Source: Phoronis australis (lineage: Eukaryota; Phoronida; Phoronidae). Taken from it: DNA of 64,000 bases. The notes beneath the pieces were generated by a model that was given only the letters and a program-made list of their open reading frames with translations, was not told the DNA's origin and did no database searches. A program made the translations under genes and the position numbers. Location of the stretch: assembly GCA_002633005.1 (NCBI GenBank), contig NMRA01000474.1:250001-314000 (forward strand), read 5' to 3'. Positions 13,601 to 23,299 of this stretch are shown here, piece after piece (position 1 is the stretch's first letter; each line of letters starts with the position of its first letter).

Positions 13601-14135
13601 TAAGTTTGACAATCGGCTTTCGCTCACCATGGAAAGCCTAGGAAATGGCAGAAATATTCTTCATATATATGGGAAATGAGAAAGGGGTGCAAAACCTTTC
13701 TGAATGTTTTAAAGGTTAAATAAGTCACACATAAGTTGTTTGGCTACATTTGTAGGTCCGTGAATTCAGTAGCATGTCATCAACCATCAGCGAGAGTTAT
13801 ATCCTGGCTAACTTATGGAAAATGAATACATGGTTAGAGTAGGTACGCCGTCTTAGTCACATTGGGGGTGATTGAAGTTTCTTCTTTTCAGTACTGTAAC
13901 AGTGGAGCCCCCATTTATGTCATAACGACAACAGACTAGCTCGGTTATTGTCATGAAGTGCCATGAGACCCATGTTCTGCTGATGTCATCATTTTCACTT
14001 CCAGAAATTGGTGATATTGCTGGGGTTGCCGAGGTAACAATCCGGCAGAGTTACAAACTGATGCGACCACAAGTGCACAAACTGTTCCCAGATGACTTCA
14101 AGTTCGTCACGTCAATTGACGCCTTGCCGCTTTAA
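4671..14135 (+). CDS. GTF2B: Transcription initiation factor IIB (complete, ten coding exons)
   Basis: TFIIB bridges TBP-bound promoter DNA and RNA polymerase II. Ten exons join in phase: 4671-4696, about 6262-6383, 6886-6967, 8361-8465, 9944-10030, 10832-10961, 11472-11581, 12509-12603, 13307-13383 and 14005-14135. The start is set by MASTSSDNR, which matches the metazoan N terminus (MASTS). Exon 2 carries the zinc ribbon (CPSHPD at its start, then [12 protein letters not shown]). Exon 3 carries the B-reader ([15 protein letters not shown]), and exon 4 the linker ([13 protein letters not shown]). Exons 5-7 form cyclin fold 1 ([35 protein letters not shown]). Exons 8-10 form cyclin fold 2 ([45 protein letters not shown]) and end in SIDALPL followed by TAA. 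No frame damage was seen. My coordinate for the left end of exon 2 may be off by two bases. Confidence 0.97.
5198..5773. mobile_element. Foldback/MITE element with ~280-bp inverted arms in GTF2B intron 1
   Basis: The left end (CAGTGACCACC from 5198) is matched by the reverse complement at the right end (GGTGGTCACTG ending at 5773). The similarity runs almost to the centre. GGCAAATTATGCCTTACAC near 5281 has its inverted partner near 5665, AATACTCCC near 5398 has its partner near 5570, and TTGCCCAAA near 5430 has its partner near 5525. Only about 15 bases (5478-5492) are left as a loop. The arms differ by scattered substitutions and small indels. The CAGTG terminus resembles hAT-type ends, but flanking duplications are not convincing. 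It encodes no protein. Confidence 0.8.
5803..5880. repeat. Imperfect palindrome with TA-rich centre
   Basis: Arms CTACAAGCATCCTC.GCTTCTG and CAGAAGTCGAGGATG...TTGTAG face each other across a centre of AATACACT...AGTGTATT. It lies 30 bp from the foldback element and may be a separate small hairpin element or part of the same insertion. Confidence 0.55.
7265..8720 (+). repeat. Dispersed repeat, two copies in GTF2B introns 3 and 4
   Basis: The stretch at about 7268-7375 (GCAAAAACA ... AAATATTTCTATCGCACAAG ... TATTTATTTGG ... TTAGTCA) is a diverged copy of that at about 8593-8716 (GCAAAAACA ... AAATACTTCTATCACATAAG ... TATTTATTTGG ... TTGGTCA). The two copies flank exon 4 in the same orientation. 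The family is not identified. Confidence 0.5.
7877..7975 (+). repeat. 48-bp direct repeat, two copies
   Basis: A unit beginning TTCTCCTTCCGTGCATTCAT occurs twice in tandem (first near 7877, second near 7925), each followed by a related ATGATATATAAAATG-like tail. It lies in intron 3 of GTF2B. Confidence 0.65.
9145..9435 (+). repeat. Minisatellite, ~39-bp unit, about seven copies
   Basis: The repeated core GTGTGTCTATTATCA is followed alternately by a GTACATCCCAGCCTCGTAAATA-like or GTACAGCCCGGACTCA-like half. Units vary in length and sequence, so it is an old array. It lies in intron 4 of GTF2B and creates spurious ORFs rich in IDTLF motifs. Confidence 0.8.
10229..10378 (+). repeat. 36-bp tandem repeat, four copies
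   Basis: Four consecutive 36-bp units contain AAATATACACTCGTACACAT followed by GATAGGCTAATATGC, with one to three changes each. They start at 10229, 10265, 10301 and 10337, and a partial fifth unit follows. The array lies in intron 5 of GTF2B. There are no spacers between units. Confidence 0.9.
12095..12139 (+). repeat. 15-bp tandem repeat, three identical copies
   Basis: GATTGTTGGCATGAC occurs three times without change, in intron 7 of GTF2B. Confidence 0.95.
12721..12790 (+). repeat. 20-bp tandem repeat, about 3.5 copies
   Basis: The unit TACTGTTGACCTATACTGTA starts at 12721, 12741 and 12761, with a partial copy after 12781. It lies in intron 8 of GTF2B, just downstream of the exon 8 donor. 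Confidence 0.95.
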
Positions 14136-15600
14136 ATGGGTCGAGGTCATTCGTGGTCTGGTAACCATTTGGCCTTAACTGGGTCAAGGTCATTTGCAGT
14201 CCGTGGTGGCTGCCATGCTTTGACTGGGTCATTATTAGTTCACCAATAGTCAATCTCCTGTTGTACCTCCAAAGATCGACAAGTGAAAAGTTATTTCTGC
14301 TGGTTGAAATCAGTTGTTTCAGCTGATGAAAATATTTGTTTCAGCTGATGAAAATATTTGATTCAGGTGATGTTCACTACATACTCAACTGTATGAAACT
14401 GTGCTGTAACAAAAATGGCACAGATGCTCAAACAACTAATCAACTCATCAGAAATGTGAATTTGTTTAATTTCTGTGTAATGTTATTGATGTAATTTTTA
14501 TATGTAAGTCTCATTAAGTGAATGCATATCTGTATTTGATCTAAACAATGCCTACTCTCTGCCCCTCATGTTGATGACCGCTACTGTAGACTCTGCTAGA
14601 GCTTTTGTTTGAATTCTTCCTCGCTTAAAAGAAATTCGTAAGTTTCCATGTCTGAGACAATAGGGTAATTCTTTATGGCCAAGGATTGGTCTCTGGCAAG
14701 TCTCAGCGACGTCAAATACCATGGTGCTGAGTTTGAACTGGAGTACATGTGCTACCTCGGATATCTGGGCTTTGATGGAACTGAGAAGTCATTGCTGTAG
14801 GAGAAAATCCTTGACTTGAATTGACCGGCCTTCATTTCATTCAGTGGAAGCCCTATCAATTGAAATATGAAATAAGATGGTTCCGTGATAAACACATGAT
14901 GGAGTTATGTGTTAGGGCTTAATTACTTTAAAAGAGCTGTGAACATGTCTTCAGTGTAAGGTTCCAATGTCTGAACACTCAAAACCCGAAGTTGTAACAC
15001 CAAATAAACACCCACCGGCATGGACGTTTCATGGGATGCCCTTTTGTGCCGAAATTCCCAGTATAGAAGACGGCAGTAGGGCTTACTGTAAGTAGGAAGA
15101 TGGTCAGTGCTGAGGTCGGAACCAGGGCTCCTTAGGGAAGCAATTGAACAGCGCGCGTGTACCTCAAGACTCAAGGCTGAGAAAGTGCAGCCTACCCGAT
15201 ATTTCTGGTACTGTTCACTGCAAACGAATGCGGTCACCTTGTCAATGCGAGCTCCCCCCCGGGTTCAATCTTTGTATTGGCCTAACTTGCTGCAATGTTT
15301 CTTAAAACCGACTTGCGACCAGACCACAGCGCCCGCCACGGAATTCTTTGGAAAACGAGTTGATCATTGTTTAAAATAAACACATTACATGTACACTGTA
15401 TGATTAATGCGCAAGACAACTTTATTATACACAGGTCAAATTTAAGTTACAAACATGGAGAGTGATAGCATGACAGATGACTGAGGTAAAAACGTTGCAG
15501 GTCGATTCGCCTGAATTTCAGGTTTGCAGTACCACAGTATCTTAGCTAATCAAATCAAAACATATTTAGGAGTAAAGACGACTGTTACCTAAACAAATCA
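14136..15600. other. GTF2B 3' flank, no coding signal
   Basis: This is the 3' UTR and intergenic sequence after GTF2B. The first canonical AATAAA I see on the plus strand is at 15003-15008, about 870 nt past the stop; a shorter UTR using a variant signal is possible. A 25-bp direct duplication (a TTTCAGCTGATGAAAATATT-type unit) lies at about 14316-14366. Two ORFs of 90-104 codons on opposite strands at 14923-15379 overlap each other and match nothing I recognise. Confidence 0.4.
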
Positions 15601-15609
15601 GTTATAGAC

Positions 15610-15940
15610 CTGCTTTTTCGGCGGTGGATCCATCTTGAGTGCTTTGCTACTTACGAAGTGTCGACGGAAGCACGCGCACAATGGAACTTGCCGATGAGCC
15701 ACGAAAACTCGAAATGCTTTGCTTTTCTGGAATACAGTAAATCACAATTCACAGGAAATTACATTTCAGGGTGAACCCCCATCTATTTTTCGAGTTGGCA
15801 TATTTAGGGCTTACACACTCTGGCGGTGACATTTTGTTTGCTGATTACATTTTTTGTATTTTTTATTTTTTGGTCCTGTCCCAATGGAAGGGGGGCTTAA
15901 GCCCCACGAACCCCGCTCGTAGATCCGCCACTGAGAACAT
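15610..15940. mobile_element. Possible MITE remnant ending AGATCCGCCACTG
   Basis: The right end reads GTAGATCCGCCACTG near 15920, next to a G-rich/C-rich stem (GGGGGGCTTAAGCCCC). A weak inverted counterpart, CGGCGGTGGATCC, lies near 15617. The same terminus occurs at 41953-41965. This suggests a family with ends CAGTGGCGGATCT; the left boundary is uncertain. Confidence 0.4.
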
Positions 15941-17420
15941 CAAAACCGTTGATATTGCCAGCGGACGATAGAGCTATCTAATGATCGAATGTAAGGTCGG
16001 TAATAGATTAGTGACATTCAATGCACCTTNCATTGTCGTTGCCCAGGTCCCCGCTTTTGCTACACAGGTCGTCTAAACGAACTTGAAAACGTGCACGAAA
16101 TCAATCACACATATATTTCGGAAAATCGAGAACATTTGAAAAGCGAATCTTTTGCGAAGCGTACTAATTTACTGAATTTTTTAAATTCAATAAGTCAATT
16201 TTGCGAATGCAAAAGCTATATTTTTCCAGCTGCCCCTCACTGGCAAGGGATATGACGGAGACAACTTTCGTTTTATTTTTTTTTTCGAAACTGTATATTA
16301 CTTGAGAAAAAATGATGACCTGACAGATTACATCAATTTCTGCTCATTTAGTCCTGATATCTGAAAATGTAGATATTTTCATATTTAGGGGCCCTGCCCT
16401 TGAAGGAGGCCATTGATGACATTCAAGTGGCCACCCTTTTTGTGCTTTTATTGACAAATTCTTAAGGGGCCGCTCACGGAGGGAAGACCCAATGTTGGAA
16501 TGGATTAGCTCTATTTTCCTGGTTTTTGTGAAATCGTGCAACCGACTTGTCATGTTGAAGGAGGCCACTCCCTGTATCGTTTTGGGACCACACGACTTTG
16601 GAATGCACTGTCACTCTTTTTTTCTAAGCTTAATGATATTTAGCCCATTTCAGACGGTACCCGCTCGCGGGGAGCAGTTCGGGGGGAATGTCCCTTTGTC
16701 CTTCTATACATGTAAATCCGAAACTGCCAAGTATTCACGATAGAAGTTGAGATTCCAAGTTCATAAAAAACACAAAACATTCGTGCACAGCACAGAACAG
16801 CCTTTCCACCCAAACAATCAAAAATGTGAAAAATACAGTAGGATTGCCGCCATCGAAAGGGTGAAATTTTGAAGGACGTGAAGACCACTATTTGTAGATT
16901 ACACAAAAGGCTTATTTCCGATGGTTAGTTATAAAATAATGTTATTGTTTCCCTTAGTATCACACGAATAGTGTCTCTTTTGAAGACGATTACTATGAGT
17001 TGTTTGTAAGGAATTCCCACATGTGGAAAACACTGCTGCACTGGCTACTGTTTGAGATGACAGTGTATATGCCTATCAAACGGGGGTTATCAAAGAACTT
17101 TCCCATTCATAAAAAAAGATTTCAGCGTTTTTTGTCAGTGGAGTTCAAGTTTATCTCGTGAACCGTTACAGGTACCTATGAAATGAGCAAAAATACACCT
17201 TTTAAAGGACAATGCCACCCGATTTAATTAGTCTTTTTTACCGTCTTAATCGGTCTATATCCACATTGCCTCTTATACGGTCGACCTCACCTTGCGAGAG
17301 GTGCCGCGTTAACCTGTGTGGAAGGTGAGAAACGACGCAGCGACGTCAGTGGTTCATTTGCAGAGTGAATGCCGCTATATTGCGGTGCATCGTTCCCGCT
17401 TGAAGTTGTCCGAACTATGA

Positions 17421-17615
17421 AGCTGCAAAGAGAGCGCCGGGTTTATCGTTTTTTCGACTTCCTCGAGAACCCGAAACGCTTAGGAAGTGGCTCGCGGTAG
17501 TGAAGAATGAAAGGTAAGCTGTTAATACCAATATGAGGCCGTGAAACATCTCCGTGTCTGTGGCCGGCATTTCGTCGACAGTGATTTCTCTGACGAATTC
17601 CGGCTTACCAAAGAA
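17421..17615 (+). pseudogene. THAP-like zinc-finger remnant in transposon copy 1
   Basis: Two segments resemble a THAP domain. The first is RVYRFFDFLENPKRL then, after a one-base frame slip, KWLAVVKNER, ending exactly at an AGGTAAGC splice donor. The second, from about 17540, is HLRVCGRHFVDSDF. Together they recall the FP..P..R..W ... VCS.HF...F core of THAP domains. The upstream zinc ligands cannot be read and there is a stop before the first segment, so the gene is dead. The reverse-oriented copy 2 keeps KWLMVVKN in the same place but is also broken. Confidence 0.5.
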
Positions 17616-17789
17616 CTATCCGTACGTTCCGTTGCCTGTGCATGTTCAAGGCGCCTGTCTAGTATTTCTTGATCAGTGTATTCCGGTTCGATTGAACTGA
17701 TAGTCTGTGAAACTTAACGATTCGACCCGTGAAGTCTTCGTCGGATGAGCTCTTGACTAAGTCGGGATTGGCGCCAGGCGAGTTGCCAT
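17609..17789 (-). pseudogene. Decayed exon with YQFEPEY-type motif, antisense to the THAP-like region
   Basis: On the minus strand of copy 1, a reading frame broken by indels begins MATR, then gives TDYQF and EPEYTDQEILDRRLEHAQ, and stops at a GTAAGC donor. The equivalent plus-strand stretch of copy 2 (19766-19935) reads GYQFEQEYSDEEILERRREQ with the same donor. The pattern recalls the N-terminal start of invertebrate proteins with a P2X7-cytoplasmic-domain-like zinc module; that family link is from memory and tentative. Its partial overlap with the THAP-like remnant means one of the two may be a coincidence. Confidence 0.35.
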
Positions 17790-18868
17790 GTAGACGCTTA
17801 TTATTCTGCGTTCTCTTTCAAAGTGAATTATTCTCATCCTAACCAATGCTTATATGGAACTGAAACAATTCAGTCTGTCTCATTAGATACAATTTGTAAT
17901 GCCTTGGACTGCTTGTGAGTGCAAATGTTTTGAGAAGCTAGCAATGAATAAACCACTGCGTTACCGGCTTTTGATGCCGGCAACAAAGGTAATTGACCGT
18001 GCACCGAGGCCGTGTGAGCGCATGCTAATTCAATGTTTTCTGAAAAGAAAGCGGTTGTGAAACAATACTCGATTTTATATGCTATGGTCAAATGTTAGGG
18101 TGATCTTTATTTTGAAAAACAAATACATTATTCAAATCATTGTTACTGCACAACCTTTGCCCTGACGGTCTGTGGAAAGGGAACCCGACTTCGTGGCCGG
18201 CCCCCGACAAGTAAGTAGACTTTCAGTTTCGTGGCCAATTCAAACAAGAATTATGTGCACATTATTTCTTTGGCTCTTTACTATAATCTTTTCGTGACTG
18301 AAGGTTTAGTGGCCAAGTCAAGCTGGTTTATGTTAGTGCCAGTCCCGGCGGCCGCGACGGGCCTGATCGGGTTCCGAGCCACTGGCCGGGATAACAAGCC
18401 TTTTGTGTGTTTAGAACTCAAAAAATCACAAGTATAAACAACACACATCTAAATTCTCCTGTCTGTATATTTCGAATTTATCTCCGAACAGACCCCAAAC
18501 TCCTTCTACGGACCTTAGTAAATTGGCCTGCCGAACTTTGAAGGTTACGGTGTGTCCAAATACCAGTAAATCCGTAACAACTAAATAAAACAACACGTTT
18601 TTATAAGAACTCGGTGTATTTTTAAGGGTTTTATATCGAAGTGTGATGATTTATTGGTGTTGAACGATGAATTCAAGCGATAAGCTGACACCAGTAACCC
18701 GTGTTGTGAACTGCTGAACAGACTGCGCGTGAAACCAATTACGTCATTGGATAATTTCAATACCTCCGTCTGCCGTCAGGTGTCAGGTAACGCATCCGTT
18801 ATCGAGTAGAACTACTCGATCTAAATTGATACAAAATAGGTTGTTTTTTGGGTGGCATTCTCCTTTAA

Positions 18869-19200
18869 AATATGAATGCCCCATCTCCTATATTCACCCG
18901 GTTACCCGTCAAAAGTCTGCAAGCATTCATGCGGAAATTGCTTAGTAATCCGTTGTGACAAATTCGTTGGTTTGTGATTTACTTTTTTATAGATAGAGTC
19001 ACAGATAGTTTTTGACAATTAGAAGCTAATCTTGTAAGAATTGATGACGTTTCAGTGAATTTAATGAAGTTGGAAAAACTTTATAGTCCGATCCCCGACG
19101 ATTTTTGCGTACCTAAAATAACTCTCAAATACATTGAAGAAATTCGGACTAGCAAATCGTAGACAGAAAAAAACGTTTAAAAATCCTTAAATAAATAAAA
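18869..19200. other. Spacer between the two inverted transposon copies
   Basis: This spacer of about 330 bp between the facing ends of the two TTAA-flanked elements is AT-rich. I see no coding signal or repeat in it. Confidence 0.6.
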
Positions 19201-19204
19201 TTAA

Positions 19205-20321
19205 AGGAGCATGCCACCCAAAAAAAAACAACCTAATTTGTATCAATTTAGATCGAGTAGTTTTGGCCATAACGACACGTACGGTTGCGATACCTGACAC
19301 CTGACGGCAGACGGAAGTGTTGAAATTATCCAATGACGTCCTCGGTTTCACACGCAGTCTGTTCAGCAGTTCACAACACGGGTTACTGGTGTCAGCTTAT
19401 CGCTTGAAGTCATCGTTTAACACCAATATATCATCAAACTTCGATATAAAACCCTTAAAAATACACCGAGTTCTTATAAAAACGTGTTGTTTTATTTCGC
19501 TCTTACGGATTTATTGGTATTTGGACACACCGTAGCCTACAAAGTTCGGCAGGCTAATAAGGTCCGCAGCAGGAGTTTGGGGTCTGTTCGGAGATAATTT
19601 CGAAGTATTTTACGTGAGATACAGACAGGAGAACCTAGATCTGTGTTNCACTCACGAACACTCCAAAGGCATTACAAATTCCATCTAATGAGACAGACTT
19701 TGTTTCAGTTGGTTAGGGTGAGAATAATTCATTTTGAAACAGAACGCGCAGTAATAAACGCCAACATGGCAACTCGCAATCCCGACTTAGGACAAGCTAG
19801 AGCTCATCAGTCCCGACTTCGCAGGTGGATCGTTAAGTTTTACAGGCTATCAATTCGAACAGGAATACAGTGATGAAGAAATACTAGAGAGGCGCCGTGA
19901 ACAAGCTAAGACAACGGAACGTATGGAGTTATTTGGTAAGCCGGCATTCGTCAGGCACTGTTGACTGCAGGCCACAGACACGGAATTATTTTGCAACTTC
20001 ATACTTGCTATTTACAGCGTACATTTGATTCTTCACTACCATGAGCCACTTCCCACGCATTTTGGAGTCTCGAGGAATTAAAAAAAACGATATACCCGCT
20101 TTCCTCGCAGCTGCTTAAGTCGGACAAGCGGGAACGATGCACCGCAACGTAGCGCATTCACTCTGCATATGAACCACTGACGTCGCTAGCGTCTTTCTCA
20201 CCTTCCTCACAGGTTAACGCGACACCTCTTGGCAAGATAAGGCCGACCGTATATGAGGCGATGTGGATATAGACCGATTAAGATGGCAAAAAAGACTAAT
20301 TATATCGGATGGCATTCTCCT
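19205..20321 (-). mobile_element. TTAA-flanked DNA transposon relic, copy 2 (inverted)
   Basis: It starts AGGAGCATGCCACCC and ends GGATGGCATTCTCCT, flanked by TTAA at 19201-19204 and 20322-20325. Read on the minus strand it aligns along its whole length with copy 1. Landmarks are the CGTTCCCGCTTG stretch near the outer end and GGTGTCAGCTTATCGCTTGA near the inner end. It lacks the interior 500 bp of copy 1. A single N at 19648 sits exactly at that junction. A 76-codon plus-strand ORF (19643-19873) is an out-of-frame reading of the decayed exon. Confidence 0.75.
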
Positions 20322-20904
20322 TTAAAGTTTCCAGTAGTAGGCCTATATTGAGCAATGAATTTTTGTTCTTTAAAACTGAATTGATGGCTTCCACGTCATG
20401 ACTTTCGTACCGACGTTAAAAACATGATCTAACCATGCAGCAGGCCCGCGCAGAATCTCAGTGATCCTTGGAAACTGAATTTGAATTCCAGGCGTTCAGG
20501 AAGTGTGTACATTTTTGGGACATACTATACTTTTCCCCAGCCACCAGAAACAGGACTACCGGTCATGCGTCAACTAAACATTTTGGAACAGCCGCAAGGG
20601 ACTTTGGGGTCTAATCTTTTCAAAAAAAAACTTCTTCAAAGAATGACCATAATAAAATAAAGTTTTATCGAATCTGGGTCACAATAAAACGAATCTTCAC
20701 CTTAGAGCGGCCGAGTACGAGCTGCCTGTCTGAAGTGAATCATAGTTTAGCTGACCAGCAGTTAGCATTAGTTCATCGGAAATTTCGTATTTTCACACTG
20801 TTAGATCTCAGCTATAGCTACTTGAGGCAGCTCCATGCTACCGATCAGTGCACTGGTCCTAGGCCCATTCTTACTCTCTGTGTTGGTTCGCGGTTACTCA
20901 ACTC

Positions 20905-21110
20905 TTGACGCCTTCGCCCCCCGGGATTGTCTCAGGGGCGCATTCAGAATTTTGAGTTGCCGGGGGGAGGCAGAGTATTAGCCAGGGTTTTACCACTTCC
21001 GAAATTCGCACCCCCGAACTGTCAAATAGAATCTGGGAGAATTCTAGGGGGGGCCAAGGCCCTTTGGCCACCCCTGAGTCCGTCACTGTGCCCCCACATA
21101 GAGCGGACGT
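20905..21110. mobile_element. MITE/SINE-like fragment with GC-rich stem
   Basis: A G-rich run and its C-rich partner (GGGGGGCCAAGGCCC near 21047, CCGGGGGGAGGC near 20959) lie beside a GGCCACCCCTGAGTCCGTCA tail near 21067. This kind of stem with a 'gtgacggactcaggggtggcc' end is common in dispersed elements of invertebrate genomes. It leaves short spurious ORFs on both strands. Boundaries are uncertain. Confidence 0.4.
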
Positions 21111-21556
21111 GGGAGATTCGGTACAAATATTGTAGCATNGTGTTTGGCGAAGTCGAAATGATGTGCGCCTTCTCAATAATTTTTGCCTTCCTACGGGCCT
21201 GTTGTCCACATGACTAAAACAAAACATTGAGCTATCCCCGAGTAAAAAAAAAACACCAAATGAAAGTGTGATGTACATGAGTCTACATGTAGGTTAAAAC
21301 GCCGTGAAAATACTGACATCAATGCATAACTTAACAAAATTGTGAAGGGCATGTACTCGGGGGAAGGCAAGCCCCAGCTAAAGATGGAAATTCGGCTCGG
21401 TCTCCTTGTCATGAACAAGAACCTCAGTCCTGAAAGACTACGACCAGTGGCCAAATGTATGCATGTTGTTTACCAATTCACATCTCATATGGACGAATAT
21501 CTTCTTCCTCATTCGCATGAACAGCGTTACATTGGACACACAGTGTGTTCGCACGG

Positions 21557-21708
21557 GTGAGGCGTGTATGTAGAGGTGAGGCGTGTATGTAGGGATGAGG
21601 CGTGCATGTAGGGGTGAAGCGTGCACGTAGGGGTGAAGCGTGCATGTAGGGGTGAGGCGTGTATGTAGGGGTGAGGCGTGTATGTAGAGGTGAGGCGTGT
21701 ATGCAGGC
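21557..21708 (+). repeat. Minisatellite, 19-bp unit, eight copies
   Basis: Eight tandem units of GTGAGGCGTGTATGTAGGG, differing at a few positions (G/A at base 5, T/C at base 11), run without spacers. The 118-codon minus-strand ORF across it (rich in YTPHLYIHASP) is a product of the repeat and not a gene. Confidence 0.95.
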
Positions 21709-22530
21709 AGGCTCGTAGTCAGCATTGCGTAGGGGGTGGTTCGATTTTCTGGAACAATTTGCTCTTTGATATTTTGCAAAGGTTGACCCGCCAATTTTTC
21801 AAATCAGGCGTGCTTAAATACTGAGACGGAATTTCTTAGCCTGAGAATGACTTGACGAAATTTTTATCTGGTTGTATTTTTGCGTGTTACTTACCTCGCT
21901 GGAAATGGGCACAGCACAGTATTCTGAACCTGCACTACTCCGATAGCTCACTGCTCCGAAAATATCTAAACTTTCGAAACCAGTTATATTTTTATACTTC
22001 TTCAGGAATATTAAATGCGCTGAGTGATGTACTACATGTATCAGTACCGAAAACAACGTCCGCGTACTATTGGTTTCATGCGCATACAAAATTGCCTGCA
22101 TGTTGTACGAATGCTGAAAACTAAGTACGTTCTTGCATTTTTAAGAGGATACGAAATGTGGGTTTGGCCTATAGACCGATTACAAAAATGACTTTCCCTC
22201 CCAGTTCTCTGAAACAAAATAATACTCTGTAACCATTGACAACCCTCAAAAGTTTGCTGAAAATTTGAACACTGCTTTCAAAGTTTGCTGAGCGAGAAAG
22301 CGTAACCTCGGCATAAAAATAATAATAATAATTAAAAAAAATAATTGTAATGTCTCGTGGGATATAACTTCATGTACGCCACTCTCGGTACGTTTTGTGT
22401 ATGTAGTTAATAGTTCAGTCTCCTGCCAGTCTTCACGAAGTCAGAGAGTGCCATTCAAACCACTTAAATTTACTTCAGATGTTGTTACATAAATAGTCTC
22501 CTTGGCTACGTCATAGACGTCAGTTGCAAC

Positions 22531-22959
22531 TCAGAGGCCATTATAGCTGAGGACAGCCCAACAAAGAACATGGGTGTTGCTTTTTTTAATTAGAAATGAT
22601 ATCAACACGAACGTGCTTTTGCCAATGGAGGACTTGCCTGCTGTTATCAAGGACGTTTGGTGTGTAGTGGAGGTGTTCACGCTTAGATTTACAGCATCTT
22701 TGGGAATAGACTCAATGACTGTGGCCCACTTGAACACGTGAAAGTGATATATACAGCGGCATATATTGTGAGATAAAGCTTGAATGTATGCTGGACGGGT
22801 GAACCTTTTTAGTACTTTAAATCGGTAAATAAAACAACAAGAATGGATCAACTGAAATTTGAAATTTTCGGATGTAATAACTTCCTTTGTCAACAAAAAC
22901 ATAAATAACTTCTTAAAATATGTCGTTGAATTTTTTACGCAAAAATGTATCATTTTCAT
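22531..22959 (-). pseudogene. Possible exon fragment with a P-loop (GTPase/dynamin-like), uncertain
   Basis: A 142-codon minus-strand frame contains QTSLITAGKSSIGKSTFV (about 22611-22660), which fits the Walker A pattern [AG]xxxxGK[ST] and resembles the N terminus of dynamin-like GTPase exons. The rest of the frame is AT-rich and runs through a dispersed repeat (22819-23040). Only the segment around 22560-22720 might be coding. No partner exons, switch motifs or splice structure could be assigned, so it may be a relic or chance. Confidence 0.3.
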
Positions 22960-23040
22960 TACACCATATCTTATATGTCAATTGTCATTTTGTGTTTGAT
23001 TTTACTTTATTTCCATTCTTGTTGTTTTATTTACCGATTT
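22819..23040. repeat. Dispersed repeat bounded by a perfect 28-bp inverted repeat
   Basis: AAATCGGTAAATAAAACAAC plus eight more bases at 22819-22846 is exactly the reverse complement of 23013-23040. The right arm continues (to about 23130) as the reverse complement of the repeat in the ankyrin-gene introns at 47868-47990 and 48525-48650, sharing the GGCGATCCAGATC and TAAATAAAACAACAA blocks. Confidence 0.8.
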
Positions 23041-23299
23041 ATATTCTTCATTTCATGAAACAATAGTATCCTTGGGAGGATCTGGATCGCCTTATTTAGT
23101 TTCAGATATATTTTCTACGTTGTTTAGTACTTTAAAGTGATACCAAACCAGTTTTGGCTAATTAACATACACTAAAGGCGACATTCTGTTCTTTGAAAAA
23201 ATAATGGGCTGTAACCTCACAAAACTTTGGAGGAAATTTGAAAACCCTTTTCAAAGTCTGCTTATAACGGCTAGCGTAACCTCCGCTTTTAGCGAATTA

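Larger units (their letters stand above)
17206..18864 (+). mobile_element. TTAA-flanked DNA transposon relic, copy 1 (Kolobok-like, inferred)
   Basis: The element starts AGGACAATGCCACCC and ends GGGTGGCATTCTCCT, with TTAA on both sides (17202-17205 and 18865-18868). It shares both ends and most of its interior, in inverted orientation, with copy 2 at 19205-20321. It carries decayed plus-strand THAP-like coding sequence. TTAA target sites together with a THAP domain are known from the Kolobok superfamily, which is why I prefer that over piggyBac or P; no catalytic domain is left to confirm it. Relative to copy 2 it has about 500 bp of extra sequence (roughly 17930-18435), either an insertion here or a deletion there. 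Confidence 0.75.
22200..23290 (+). repeat. Diverged direct repeat flanking the 22.8-kb repeat
   Basis: About 115 bp at 22200-22315 (CTGTAACC ... TTTGAA ... TTTCAAAGTTTGCT ... GCGTAACCTC) recurs at about 23170-23290 (CTGTAACCTCACAAAACTTT ... TTTTCAAAGTCTGCT ... GCGTAACCTC) in the same direction. The two may be the edges of one old composite insertion. Confidence 0.45.

Noticed and set aside
21438-21794. 118-codon minus-strand ORF rich in TPHLYIHASP
   Set aside because: It is the translation of the 19-bp minisatellite.
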